Shown here one piece after another: positions 14,514 through 21,790 of a stretch of 26,876 nt of DNA. The notes under the pieces are model-generated. The model was not told the origin of the DNA and searched no databases. It saw only the letters and a list, made by a program, of their open reading frames with translations. The stretch's first letter is position 1, and each line of letters begins with the position of its first letter. The translations under genes and the position numbers were made by a program. The DNA comes from an uncultured Marinosulfonomonas sp. GTDB lineage: Bacteria > Pseudomonadota > Alphaproteobacteria > Rhodobacterales > Rhodobacteraceae. The stretch lies in contig CAMZKY010000116.1 in the NCBI GenBank assembly GCA_947311455.1, positions 1 through 26,876 of the forward strand, written 5' to 3'.

Positions 14514-14527
14514 ATTTGGGCCAATAT
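14514..14527. promoter_or_regulatory. Candidate dyad site, copy 2, upstream of the dsr -35 box
   Basis: ATTTGGGCCAATAT is a near-palindrome around TTGGGCCAA. On the opposite strand it matches the copy at 14389-14404 except for two extra bases there. It lies between the divergent promoters, just upstream of the dsrA -35 box and overlapping the proposed -35 region of the plus-strand gene. Confidence 0.35.
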
Positions 14528-14556
14528 TGATCTATATATCTCGATAATACTATATG
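14527..14556 (+). promoter_or_regulatory. Possible promoter of the TauD-like gene
   Basis: TTGATC (14527-14532) and TATATG (14551-14556) are 18 bases apart in an A+T-rich stretch, about 45 bases before the gene. The match is moderate. Confidence 0.3.
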
Positions 14557-14600
14557 TTCTCCAAACATCATTCTGCAAAAACACCTAAGGCATGGAAAAT

Positions 14601-15524
14601 ATGGCTGACCTAAACACAATGATCTCTGACAATTTTCCTTGGGATTTATCAGAAGATAGCAAGTATCAGGATTGGAAAGGTTCCAAACTGGAACAAGTTG
14701 CTGATTTAACTGCGAAATCCTCCCCCGTTATTATTGCCGACCTCGCCCACCCATCCGACGATGAAAAGGCCGAAATGGTGCATCACTGTGCAATTTCCAA
14801 TGCCGTTTTATACCGCAGTACAGCGAAAAACCAAACCCCGGATACTGTGACAAAATCGCTCATAAGTTTTGCCGAATCTTTTGGTCTAGTCATCGCAGAA
14901 AAGCACAGATCTGCCGGAAAACACGGAATCGTCTGGCTTCAGGAAAATGATTCTGTCGGCAAAAAAGGCTACATTCCGTATTCAAAACGCCCAATGAATT
15001 GGCACACGGATGGCTATTATAACGCCCCCGATCAAAGGATTCGCGCGATGGTGCTGCATTGTTTCCACTCTGCGGACAATGGCGGGGTTAACCAGTTTAT
15101 TGATAACGAAATCGCCTATATTCGTCTGCGTGACGAAAATCCCGATTATATCCGCGCGCTGATGCACCCCGAGGCGATGACCATTCCGGAAAATGACGAA
15201 GGCAACGGCAAAATCCGCCCGGCCAGCATTGGCCCCGTCTTTGCGCGCGATCCCGAAACCGGCGCGCTTGAGATGCGCTATACTGCGCGCACCCGTTCCA
15301 TTGAATGGCGCGACGATCCGCTAACGCGTGATGCTGTCGCATTCCTGACAAAAACGCTTTCATCCGGCGATCCTTTCATTCAAACTGTAAAAATGGAATC
15401 CGGCGACGGCATCCTTTGTAATAACTCGCTGCACAATCGAACAGGATTTGACGCAGGCCTATCTGAACCCAGCGACCGCCTGATGATGCGCGTTCGCTTT
15501 CATAACCGCGTAAAAGGAACCTAA
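14601..15524 (+). CDS. TauD/TfdA-like Fe(II)/2-oxoglutarate dioxygenase
   Basis: The product fits the TauD/TfdA superfamily of Fe(II)- and 2-oxoglutarate-dependent dioxygenases, which use O2 to hydroxylate or cleave small substrates such as sulfonates or betaines. The likely iron ligands are His135 and Asp137 in NWHTDGYYN and the distal His278 in NSLHNRTGF. Arginines at 293-299 are candidates for binding 2-oxoglutarate. Length from the ATG at 14601 is 307 residues, with GGA just upstream. An in-frame ATG at 14592 would add three residues but lies too close to AAGG. The gene diverges from dsrA and leads a compact run through two small ORFs into the siroheme synthase. The substrate cannot be inferred. 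An organosulfur role is plausible from context only. Confidence 0.85.
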   Translation: MADLNTMISDNFPWDLSEDSKYQDWKGSKLEQVADLTAKSSPVIIADLAHPSDDEKAEMVHHCAISNAVLYRSTAKNQTPDTVTKSLISFAESFGLVIAEKHRSAGKHGIVWLQENDSVGKKGYIPYSKRPMNWHTDGYYNAPDQRIRAMVLHCFHSADNGGVNQFIDNEIAYIRLRDENPDYIRALMHPEAMTIPENDEGNGKIRPASIGPVFARDPETGALEMRYTARTRSIEWRDDPLTRDAVAFLTKTLSSGDPFIQTVKMESGDGILCNNSLHNRTGFDAGLSEPSDRLMMRVRFHNRVKGT

Positions 15525-15525
15525 C

Positions 15526-15723
15526 ATGGCACGACTAAGCGACCTTATCATAGGGCACCCCGAAGTAGACACATTTGCCGCGCTGGAATTGCTGGTGGCG
15601 CATGCGGGGGAATCGGGGGAGATGTTTCTGGAATTCGATGTGAAACCCGATTTCCGCGACACCCCGAAAAAATGGGAATGGAAACTGGAAACTGTATTTA
15701 CCCGTGGTCTTGGTTATGAGTGA
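15526..15723 (+). CDS. Small protein of unknown function (65 aa)
   Basis: I do not recognise this protein. It is 65 residues long, begins MARLSDLIIGHPEVDTFAAL and has an acidic middle (AGESGEMFLEFDVKPDF) and a Trp-containing C-terminal part (KKWEWKLETVF). It has no cysteine, membrane segment or signal peptide. AAAGGAAC lies eight bases before the ATG, and the gene starts two bases after the dioxygenase stop. Its end overlaps the next small gene by eight bases. The packing and good ribosome binding site make it likely to be real. Position between a dioxygenase and a siroheme synthase, opposite dsrA, suggests a link to Dsr function, by inference only. Confidence 0.75.
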   Translation: MARLSDLIIGHPEVDTFAALELLVAHAGESGEMFLEFDVKPDFRDTPKKWEWKLETVFTRGLGYE

Positions 15724-15934
15724 AGAAATCGTCACCGATGTGGCCGACATGATGTTGCCATTTAAAAAACACGTTACCCTAAAAGACGTGGATTACGGCA
15801 ACGGCACTCATATGTTGCGATTTCGCATCCGCGAACTGCGGCGTTTCACCATCATGAATATTGATCCCGCCGGCGCCAAACAGCTGGGCGAAGAATTGGT
15901 GGCCTGGGCCAAAAAAACCGACCCGGACCTATAA
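15716..15934 (+). CDS. Small protein of unknown function (72 aa)
   Basis: I do not recognise this protein. I start it at ATG 15716, whose ATGAGTGA overlaps the stop of the preceding gene. A GTG at 15704 would add four residues. The 72-residue product begins MSEEIVTDVADMMLPFKKHV and has a basic central strand (MLRFRIRELRRFTIMNI) and a helical C-terminus (GAKQLGEELVAWAKK). It lacks cysteine and has no membrane segment. Eighteen bases separate it from the siroheme synthase gene. Translational coupling by overlap with the previous small ORF suggests the two proteins are needed together, perhaps as a complex. That is inference. Confidence 0.75.
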   Translation: MSEEIVTDVADMMLPFKKHVTLKDVDYGNGTHMLRFRIRELRRFTIMNIDPAGAKQLGEELVAWAKKTDPDL

Positions 15935-15952
15935 ACAGACGGATACCAGATT

Positions 15953-17392
15953 ATGGATTTTCTACCGATATTCCTTGATATCAAGGGTAAAAAGGTTGTC
16001 GTTGACGGCGGCACCACCGTGGCCGCGCGCCGTGTGGAACGGGCGTTGCTGGCGGGTGCAACGGTCGAGGTGTTCAACGATAACCTTAGCGACGAATTCC
16101 GCCCGCTATTGGAAAATCCGAAACTGACACATCACCCCCGCCCCATTGAAAAAGCCGACACCGTTGGTGCGATTGTGGCTTACGGTGCCACCGAGATTTC
16201 CGAGCGCGACACCGCCTTGCACAACATGACCCGCGACACCGGCATTTTGACCAATGTTGCGGATGTTTGCGAATATTGCGATTTCATCACCCCGTCGGTG
16301 GTGGATCGTTCACCGCTGGTTGTGGCGATTTCATCGGGTGGCACGGCCCCCGTGATTGCCCGCATCCTGCGCGCCCGTATCGAATCCTTGCTTCCGCCCG
16401 CCTATGGTAAAATGGCAGGCTTCCTTGGCGGGTTCCGTGACAAGGTTCTGGACGGCATCACCAAAACCCGCGCGCGTCGCCGATTTTGGGAAGACATGAT
16501 CGACGGCCCCGTGGGTGACAGATATCTGGCAGGGGACGAAAAAGGCGCAAAAGAAGCGTTAAATCAAGCACTTGCGGAAACAGGTGACGGAAACACCCTT
16601 GCCGCCCAAGGCGAAGTTTTCCTTGTGGGCGCAGGCCCGGGCGATCCTGATTTGCTAACATTTCGCGCCTTGCGCCTGATGCAGCGTGCCGATGTTGTTC
16701 TCTATGATCGTCTGGTTGGCGACGGAATTCTGGAGCTGATCCGCCGCGACGCCGAACGCATTTACGTGGGCAAACGCCCCGATCATCACGCCATGTTCCA
16801 AGAGGACATTTCCGAATTGATGGTGACCCTTGCCAAACAGGGCAAACGGGTGTTGCGCCTGAAAGGTGGCGATCCGTTTATCTTTGGCCGTGGCGGCGAG
16901 GAAATCGAAAAACTGGCACAAAACAACATCCCGTTTCAGGTGGTGCCCGGCATCACGGCGGCGGCGGGCTGTTCGACCTATTCCGGTATCCCCCTAACCC
17001 ACCGTGACCACGCGCAATCCTGTATTTTCATCACCGCCCACGGACGTGACGGGGTGCTGGAACTGGATTGGGATGTGCTGCTGCGCCCCAATCAAACGGT
17101 GGCGATTTATATGGGTCTTTCCAGCCTGAAAATCCTGTCAGATAACTTTGCCGCCCACGGGGTTGATCCTGAAACCCCTGCCGCGATTATCGACAATGGC
17201 ACGCGGCCAAATCAGCGGGTGGTGACAGGCACAATTTCTAACTTGTATGAAAAAGCCACAGCCGAGAATTTTACCGGCCCGTCCATCATCATCATCGGTG
17301 GCGTCGTAACGCTGCGCGATAAATTGAAATGGTTCACTGAAACCAAAGACGGTAAATTCACCATGAGCCTTGGGGCTGGCGAAACCTTGTAG
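15953..17392 (+). CDS. cysG: Siroheme synthase (precorrin-2 dehydrogenase/ferrochelatase fused to uroporphyrinogen-III methyltransferase)
   Basis: CysG makes sirohaem from uroporphyrinogen III: SAM-dependent methylation to precorrin-2, NAD-dependent oxidation and iron insertion. The 479-residue protein is a full fusion. Residues 1-210 are the dehydrogenase/ferrochelatase module. It has Asp104 in NVADVCEYCDF and Ser128 in AISSGGTAP, equivalent to known active-site positions of enterobacterial CysG. Residues 221-470 are the methyltransferase, with VGAGPGDPDLLTFRAL (225-240) and LRLKGGDPFIFGRGGEE. The nucleotide-binding loop reads VVDGGTTVAARR (16-27) where CysG proteins usually have GGGxVA, so one Rossmann glycine is replaced by threonine. 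The position beside dsrAB suggests it is the dedicated cofactor supplier for Dsr. Confidence 0.93.
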   Translation: MDFLPIFLDIKGKKVVVDGGTTVAARRVERALLAGATVEVFNDNLSDEFRPLLENPKLTHHPRPIEKADTVGAIVAYGATEISERDTALHNMTRDTGILTNVADVCEYCDFITPSVVDRSPLVVAISSGGTAPVIARILRARIESLLPPAYGKMAGFLGGFRDKVLDGITKTRARRRFWEDMIDGPVGDRYLAGDEKGAKEALNQALAETGDGNTLAAQGEVFLVGAGPGDPDLLTFRALRLMQRADVVLYDRLVGDGILELIRRDAERIYVGKRPDHHAMFQEDISELMVTLAKQGKRVLRLKGGDPFIFGRGGEEIEKLAQNNIPFQVVPGITAAAGCSTYSGIPLTHRDHAQSCIFITAHGRDGVLELDWDVLLRPNQTVAIYMGLSSLKILSDNFAAHGVDPETPAAIIDNGTRPNQRVVTGTISNLYEKATAENFTGPSIIIIGGVVTLRDKLKWFTETKDGKFTMSLGAGETL

Positions 17393-17408
17393 CGAATTCG
17401 CAAGCGAC

Positions 17409-17421
17409 AAAAGTTAACAAA
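17409..17421. repeat. GTTAAC-centred repeat, copy 1
   Basis: AAAAGTTAACAAA here is the exact reverse complement of the copy at 17591-17603. A shorter match, AAGTTAACAA, lies at 17477-17486. It lies between the siroheme synthase stop and its putative terminator. Confidence 0.6.
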
Positions 17422-17423
17422 CC

Positions 17424-17456
17424 AAACACCTCGTATGGATTTTGCGGGGTGTTTTG
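17424..17456 (+). terminator. Probable terminator after siroheme synthase
   Basis: AAACACCTCG (17424-17433) and CGGGGTGTTT (17445-17454) pair over 10 bp with one G-T pair and an 11-base loop. The 3' arm runs into a short T stretch and TGCGTT. The hairpin lies 32 bases after the stop codon. Confidence 0.65.
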
Positions 17457-17476
17457 CGTTAATCGCTTAAAAGCCC

Positions 17477-17486
17477 AAGTTAACAA
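17477..17486. repeat. GTTAAC-centred repeat, copy 2
   Basis: AAGTTAACAA repeats the 10-base core of the copies at 17409-17421 and 17591-17603, giving three copies in about 195 bases. Confidence 0.5.
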
Positions 17487-17497
17487 GGGCATTTCGC

Positions 17498-17564
17498 CAA
17501 AACCGCTGTATGGCAAGCGTATGGCTTGCGTATGGCAAGCGTATGGCAAATTTTCGCGGTTTTG
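17498..17564. repeat. Four 11-bp tandem repeats inside a 9-bp inverted repeat
   Basis: Four head-to-tail units of GTATGGCAAGC occupy 17508-17551. The second unit has CTTGC in place of CAAGC, and the last ends in CAAAT. They are bracketed by the perfect inverted repeat CAAAACCGC (17498-17506) and GCGGTTTTG (17556-17564). The block could fold into a large stem-loop or be a protein-binding array. I know no named element with this structure. Confidence 0.75.
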
Positions 17565-17590
17565 TCAGGTTAATGCAGCGTGCGGTGTGA

Positions 17591-17603
17591 TTTGTTAACT
17601 TTT
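17591..17603. repeat. GTTAAC-centred repeat, copy 3 (inverted)
   Basis: TTTGTTAACTTTT is the exact reverse complement of the copy at 17409-17421, so the two enclose the terminator and the tandem repeat block. Confidence 0.6.
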
Positions 17604-17625
17604 CACCCAATTCTAGCGGAACGCC

Positions 17626-18558
17626 CTAATAGCCAAGCGCACGATCAACCACATGCAACAGCGGCTCCCCCATAACGTCGCGCTGCACGTTTTCGGCAAT
17701 TACCCGCGCTGCTGTAATCGGGCGGGTTTCCGAGGCGATATGTGGCGTAACCGTTACCTGCGGATGCGCCCAATAGGGATCATCGGCGGGCAATGGCTCT
17801 GTTCGAAATACGTCAAGCGTGGCATGGGAAATCTGGCCTCGATCCAACGCAGCCAGCAATGTGGCATCGTCAATCAACGGCCCGCGCCCCGGATTGATGA
17901 TCACCGCGCCGCGCGGCATCTGTGCCAAACGGGTAGCATTTATCAGGTTTTCGGTGGCCTCGGTAAGCGGCAGCAATAGCACGGCGATTTCCGTGTTGGA
18001 CAGTATCTGCGCCAATCCGGCTTCGCCGTGAAAACAGGCGACGCCGTCAATCTGTTTTTTAGATCTGCTCCAGCCTTGCACCTTGAAATTCAGCGCTGCA
18101 AGCGTCTGCGCGCAGGCCGTGCCCAGCGCCCCAAGCCCAAGGATTGAAACGGTGCGATCTGTGGCCAATGGCGGCGCCCCAAGGCGCCATTTCCCGTCTT
18201 GGCCAAGAATATGCTGATCCATGCCCAAATGGTGGCGTAAAACATGGCCGGTGACCCATTCAATCATCCCTTGTGTTAATCCGTGATCCACCATGCGGGT
18301 TAAGGGGATTTTTAATGTCACGTTTTCCACGATGCTTTCCACACCTGCCCACAGGCACAGAACCGCCTTGGCGTTGGTGTACGGCGTGAAATCGGAAACA
18401 GGGCCGCCCGGCGCATAGATCAGGTAATCGATTTTTTCGGGGACGTCACAGGATGCAGATAGGGTATATGCAACCCCGATTTCATCCAGTGCGGTGCGCA
18501 ACGGGGTTTCATATTCTGCCCAGCTTGCGGGTTTGGCGGCGAAATAGATATTGATCAT
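17626..18558 (-). CDS. ghrA: D-2-hydroxyacid dehydrogenase, glyoxylate/hydroxypyruvate reductase A type
   Basis: The protein resembles GhrA, a cytosolic NAD(P)H-dependent reductase of glyoxylate and hydroxypyruvate. The 310 residues show the short N-terminal substrate domain typical of this branch. The Rossmann motif GLGALG is at 141-146, and the catalytic residues Arg225 (NPGRGP), Glu254 (FRTEP) and His273 (TPHIASETR) are in the usual order. The start codon overlaps the stop of the upstream VOC gene (ATGA), so the two are coupled. The exact substrate in this organism is uncertain because the family accepts several 2-oxoacids. Confidence 0.85.
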   Translation of the reverse strand: MINIYFAAKPASWAEYETPLRTALDEIGVAYTLSASCDVPEKIDYLIYAPGGPVSDFTPYTNAKAVLCLWAGVESIVENVTLKIPLTRMVDHGLTQGMIEWVTGHVLRHHLGMDQHILGQDGKWRLGAPPLATDRTVSILGLGALGTACAQTLAALNFKVQGWSRSKKQIDGVACFHGEAGLAQILSNTEIAVLLLPLTEATENLINATRLAQMPRGAVIINPGRGPLIDDATLLAALDRGQISHATLDVFRTEPLPADDPYWAHPQVTVTPHIASETRPITAARVIAENVQRDVMGEPLLHVVDRALGY

Positions 18559-18965
18559 GTGGCAAACACCGCATCCATATCGGCAAAGCCTTTGATCTCG
18601 ATCGGATTGCCTGAGGGATCGTTGAAGAACATCGTTGATTGTTCTCCCGCCTGCCCCGCAAACCGTAGCACGGGGGGAATGACGAAATCAATTTTGGCAG
18701 CGGTTAGCTTATCGGCCAATGGCTGCCATTCACCCATCGGCAACACCACGCCCAGATGCGGCATCAACACCATATGATCGCCTACTTTGCCCGTAGCGCG
18801 GGTTTCAAACGGAACACCCAAATGCAGCGAAATCTGATGCCCGAAGAAATTGAAATCAACCCATGTTTCGGTGCTGCGCCCCTCGGAACAGCCCAACAAA
18901 TCGCCATAAAATGCGCGGGCCTCGGCAAGGTTGGTGACATTAAACGCCAGATGAAAAACAGACAT
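18555..18965 (-). CDS. VOC-superfamily (glyoxalase/dioxygenase fold) protein
   Basis: The 136-residue product has the paired beta-alpha-beta modules of the vicinal oxygen chelate fold. It begins MSVFHLAFNVTNLAEARAFY and ends with the typical NDPSGNPIEIKGF. Candidate metal ligands are His5, His48 in ISLHLG and Glu123. I chose the ATG at 18965 because AAGGAA lies just upstream. The open frame continues to 19073 but that extension overlaps the GtrA-like gene. Its reaction cannot be assigned from the sequence. Coupling to the hydroxyacid dehydrogenase hints at a detoxification or small-acid role. Confidence 0.85.
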   Translation of the reverse strand: MSVFHLAFNVTNLAEARAFYGDLLGCSEGRSTETWVDFNFFGHQISLHLGVPFETRATGKVGDHMVLMPHLGVVLPMGEWQPLADKLTAAKIDFVIPPVLRFAGQAGEQSTMFFNDPSGNPIEIKGFADMDAVFAT

Positions 18966-18973
18966 GGTATTCC

Positions 18974-19357
18974 TTACTGTGATTGGGAAAACGCCCATGC
19001 GCGGCTTAGGAAATATGTCATTAAAGCCACGGTCGCCGTGGATATAAACAACGCGATTTCGGGGCGCACCCATTCGGACTTAACTAGAAAATACAAGATT
19101 AGTTCGTTTGCACCGAACCCCAATACCGCAACAGCCAGAAAACGCGGCAAGGCTTGGCGCACGGGTTTTCCATGGCCTTTGAACGAAAACCTGAAATGGC
19201 CTGTAAAGCTGGCTAAAAACGCCATGCAAAAGGCCCACATATTGGCAATCAAAGGAGCCATACCAATTGCAATCAAACTGACACCGACGCTCATGTGCAC
19301 CAGCGTCGACAATCCGCCGATGATAATAAATTTTATGGGCTGGGTCAGTTTGACCAT
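18974..19357 (-). CDS. GtrA-like membrane protein
   Basis: The 127-residue protein is small and strongly hydrophobic, with about four membrane segments, for example FIIIGGLSTLVHMSVGVSLI near the N-terminus. It ends in YFLSRAWAFSQSQ, typical of GtrA/flippase-accessory proteins that help move lipid-linked sugars. The ATG at 19357 has AAGGA upstream; the longer frame to 19420 would overlap the glycosyltransferase. It follows the glycosyltransferase by ten bases, a common pairing in cell-envelope glycosylation. Confidence 0.85.
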   Translation of the reverse strand: MVKLTQPIKFIIIGGLSTLVHMSVGVSLIAIGMAPLIANMWAFCMAFLASFTGHFRFSFKGHGKPVRQALPRFLAVAVLGFGANELILYFLVKSEWVRPEIALFISTATVALMTYFLSRAWAFSQSQ

Positions 19358-19367
19358 CGAATTATCC

Positions 19368-20852
19368 TTACTGACGCTCAATAAACAGGAAATAACGCCC
19401 ATAAAGGCCGATCTTTTCAAATGCTTCGGGAATTAAACCGTCTGTCACAATCGCATCGCCTTGAAAAACGGCCAGCGCATCACGGCGATCATTGGTCACC
19501 AACGCATCTAACTGTTCCAAATCATCAATGGTTTTAGCCTGACCTTGGGTATAATATTCGCCCGAATAATGGCGCGGCCCGTAATAAACCAACTGCATAT
19601 CCGGATCCGCATTTTTCATCGCGTTTACCAGCCCTTTGTGTTGGCGCAGGTTCAGGGCTTCGATATTCACCGCCGAGGTAACAGCCAAGGCCAGAAACAC
19701 ACCGACAACCACGCTGACAGACAATGCAAAACCCAGCTTTGCCCATTTTCCCACGGTTTGGTAAAACGCATCATTCCACAGCACAACCAGCAATAGTGCC
19801 GATGCTGGCAAGCCCGGCAAAACATAAGCCGTTAGAATATTTGCAGCAAACGTGAACAACAACAGCGGTGATAACGCCCACAACAGCAGGTAACTGCGCC
19901 AGCCATTACTATCGGATTTAAACGCCGCGCCAACACGCCGCGCGCGGGTGAACAACACAATGGCGGCAATCGACCACGGGAAAAATGTGATTGGCCAGTA
20001 TAGCCAAATGCGCCCCTTTGGTTCGGCGTGGCCACTGCCGTATAGATCGCCTTGCCAGCCGGAAACCATAAACCGCTCGTAATGTTCACCGATAATGAAA
20101 TACTGCAAAAATCCCGGGGTTTTCAGTTCTGCGGCGATATACCATGGCAGGCAAATCGCAAATCCCAACGCCAATCCACTAATCCAAGGCAAGCGCGCCA
20201 GCAACCGCCAGCGCCAGCCGATCAACAGCCACAAAAACATCGGGATACCGGCCAGCACAACGGCAACAGGCCCTTTGGCCAACATGCCAAGGCCCATACC
20301 GACAAAAACCAGCAATCCCCAGCGTTTCTGATTTTTATCATAATGAGTGGCATTCCAGAAGGCCATCAGGGTCAGGGTGGTGGCAAAGGTCATAACCATG
20401 TCGGTTTGCACAAAGGCCGCCGCACCAAAAAACATGCCAGCGCTGGACAAAACCGCCACAGATACCAAAGCAGGGGTTGCCCCGATTATGGCGCTGGCCC
20501 AACGATAAAATATCCAAAGTAGCAGTAGGGATACGGCGAAAATGAAAACCCGTGGGCCAAATTCCCCCGCGCCGAATATCTCGATCCCCGCAGCCGATAA
20601 CCATGTATGCAACGGAGGCTTGCCCCAAAACCAAATCCCGTAATTGAATTGCGGAGTGATCCAATCGTTTGTTTCCACCATCTTGCGGGCAATTTCGGCA
20701 TAGCGCGCTTCGGTTGTGTGCACGAATGGAATGGTAAACATCGCCAACACCCGCACGGAAAACAGCGCGATTAATGATCCGATGATGAAACGAATTTCGC
20801 TTGATCCAAGAGAAAAGTAGCCGGTTTTATTGTGTGAATCGTCTTCGCTCAT
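19368..20852 (-). CDS. ArnT-like glycosyltransferase family 39 membrane protein
   Basis: The product is a 494-residue polytopic membrane protein of the GT39/ArnT type, which transfers a sugar from a lipid-phosphate carrier to lipid A or other envelope targets on the periplasmic side. The first loop has TTEARYAEIARKMVETNDW and the following FWGKPPLHTWLSA, matching the catalytic loop of ArnT-like enzymes. About ten or more hydrophobic helices follow, then a soluble C-terminal tail. The ATG at 20852 (MSEDDSHNK) is preferred over the frame start at 20897 because GAGG lies just before it. The acceptor and sugar are unknown. Confidence 0.85.
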   Translation of the reverse strand: MSEDDSHNKTGYFSLGSSEIRFIIGSLIALFSVRVLAMFTIPFVHTTEARYAEIARKMVETNDWITPQFNYGIWFWGKPPLHTWLSAAGIEIFGAGEFGPRVFIFAVSLLLLWIFYRWASAIIGATPALVSVAVLSSAGMFFGAAAFVQTDMVMTFATTLTLMAFWNATHYDKNQKRWGLLVFVGMGLGMLAKGPVAVVLAGIPMFLWLLIGWRWRLLARLPWISGLALGFAICLPWYIAAELKTPGFLQYFIIGEHYERFMVSGWQGDLYGSGHAEPKGRIWLYWPITFFPWSIAAIVLFTRARRVGAAFKSDSNGWRSYLLLWALSPLLLFTFAANILTAYVLPGLPASALLLVVLWNDAFYQTVGKWAKLGFALSVSVVVGVFLALAVTSAVNIEALNLRQHKGLVNAMKNADPDMQLVYYGPRHYSGEYYTQGQAKTIDDLEQLDALVTNDRRDALAVFQGDAIVTDGLIPEAFEKIGLYGRYFLFIERQ

Positions 20853-20931
20853 TTCTGCCTCGCGCACATATATGTTTGAACAGGCTTTTACGGCCAATCA
20901 CGGCAGGTTTACAAGGCTTTTGGATTTTGCA

Positions 20932-21729
20932 CTAGGCTAGCGCGGTAAACCAGTCTTTTAAGGCGCGGCCAGTTTTTGCGCCAAACAGTTCTGCCAGTGG
21001 GTTAGCCGCCGAAATAATCCCCGTTTCAAGGGCCGATGCCGCATCGCCAATGCGGGCGGTCATGCAATCAATCGTAACGGCTGCCACGCCTTTCAGTTCC
21101 AGCGCGGGCAGGCGTGAAACACCGATATCATCTTTGCCAAACCCTGCATCGTTAAACACGGCAATGCGGGCTTTGGCTTTTAGGGCGCGATCAGGGTTGC
21201 CGCCGATCAATCCACCATGCGATCCGGTCACCACGATTTTTCCTATATCCTCCACGCCAACCAACGAAGCAGAATCCAGCAGTTGTATATCCTGCTTTAA
21301 CGCCGGCATACGAAATACCTGTCGTGCTTCGACAATCGGATCAAGGTTCTGTATGGGCTGGGGTGCAGTTTTCATGATGTCCATCGCGGCGTTGGCGGTT
21401 TGCCCGATTTCAACACCAATTCCGACGGCGGTTTCATTGGCAAAGCTAATCACGCCGTTTTCATAGGCATCTTTGGCCGAACCAATGTGGCAACTGGCGC
21501 AATCAACCGCCGCTGCCGCCATGCCAACCCGATCAAGCGCAATGACGCCTCCAACACCCGCATTTTCAAATCCCATCCCTGCATCATTAAACACAGCCGC
21601 CCGAACGCCCGTCGTTGACGCAATTGCAGCCGGATACAGCCCCCCATGCGAGCCGCAGATAACGATCCGGCCCAGTACGTTTTCCCGTGCGTCGGTGATC
21701 GAATCTAACAGTAATTCCAGTTTTCCCAT
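20932..21729 (-). CDS. Uncharacterised two-repeat protein with SHGG motifs
   Basis: I cannot assign a function. The 265-residue protein consists of two copies of one domain of about 144 residues. Matching elements are LLDSIT/LLDSAS (7 and 150), GSHGGL (26 and 169), AVFNDAG (45 and 190), a segment ending in xVDC or TIDC (77 and 222), and IGSAKDAYENGVISFAN against IGDAASALETGIISAAN (82 and 228). The repeated Ser-His-Gly-Gly, Asn-Asp and Cys residues look like a conserved site. There is no signal peptide or membrane segment. It is transcribed divergently from the IclR gene, so it probably belongs functionally with the TPP-enzyme cluster. I recall similar uncharacterised SHGG proteins in other proteobacteria but cannot check. 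The ribosome binding site is weak. Confidence 0.8.
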   Translation of the reverse strand: MGKLELLLDSITDARENVLGRIVICGSHGGLYPAAIASTTGVRAAVFNDAGMGFENAGVGGVIALDRVGMAAAAVDCASCHIGSAKDAYENGVISFANETAVGIGVEIGQTANAAMDIMKTAPQPIQNLDPIVEARQVFRMPALKQDIQLLDSASLVGVEDIGKIVVTGSHGGLIGGNPDRALKAKARIAVFNDAGFGKDDIGVSRLPALELKGVAAVTIDCMTARIGDAASALETGIISAANPLAELFGAKTGRALKDWFTALA

Positions 21730-21790
21730 GCCGAAATTTTACGGTGCTTGACTCGGGGAAGCAAATGGTTTCTTTTAATCAGTACAGTGT

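Noticed and set aside
14527..14542. FNR-like box near TTGATC upstream of the dioxygenase
   Set aside because: The left half TTGAT fits, but the right half at the required four-base spacing reads ATATC instead of ATCAA.
14380..14619. 79-codon minus-strand frame across the dsrA upstream region
   Set aside because: It covers the divergent promoter region, has no ribosome binding site and would overlap the dioxygenase start.
17508..17551. Short CRISPR-like array
   Set aside because: The 11-bp units are directly adjacent with no spacers, and no cas gene is present. It is a simple tandem repeat.
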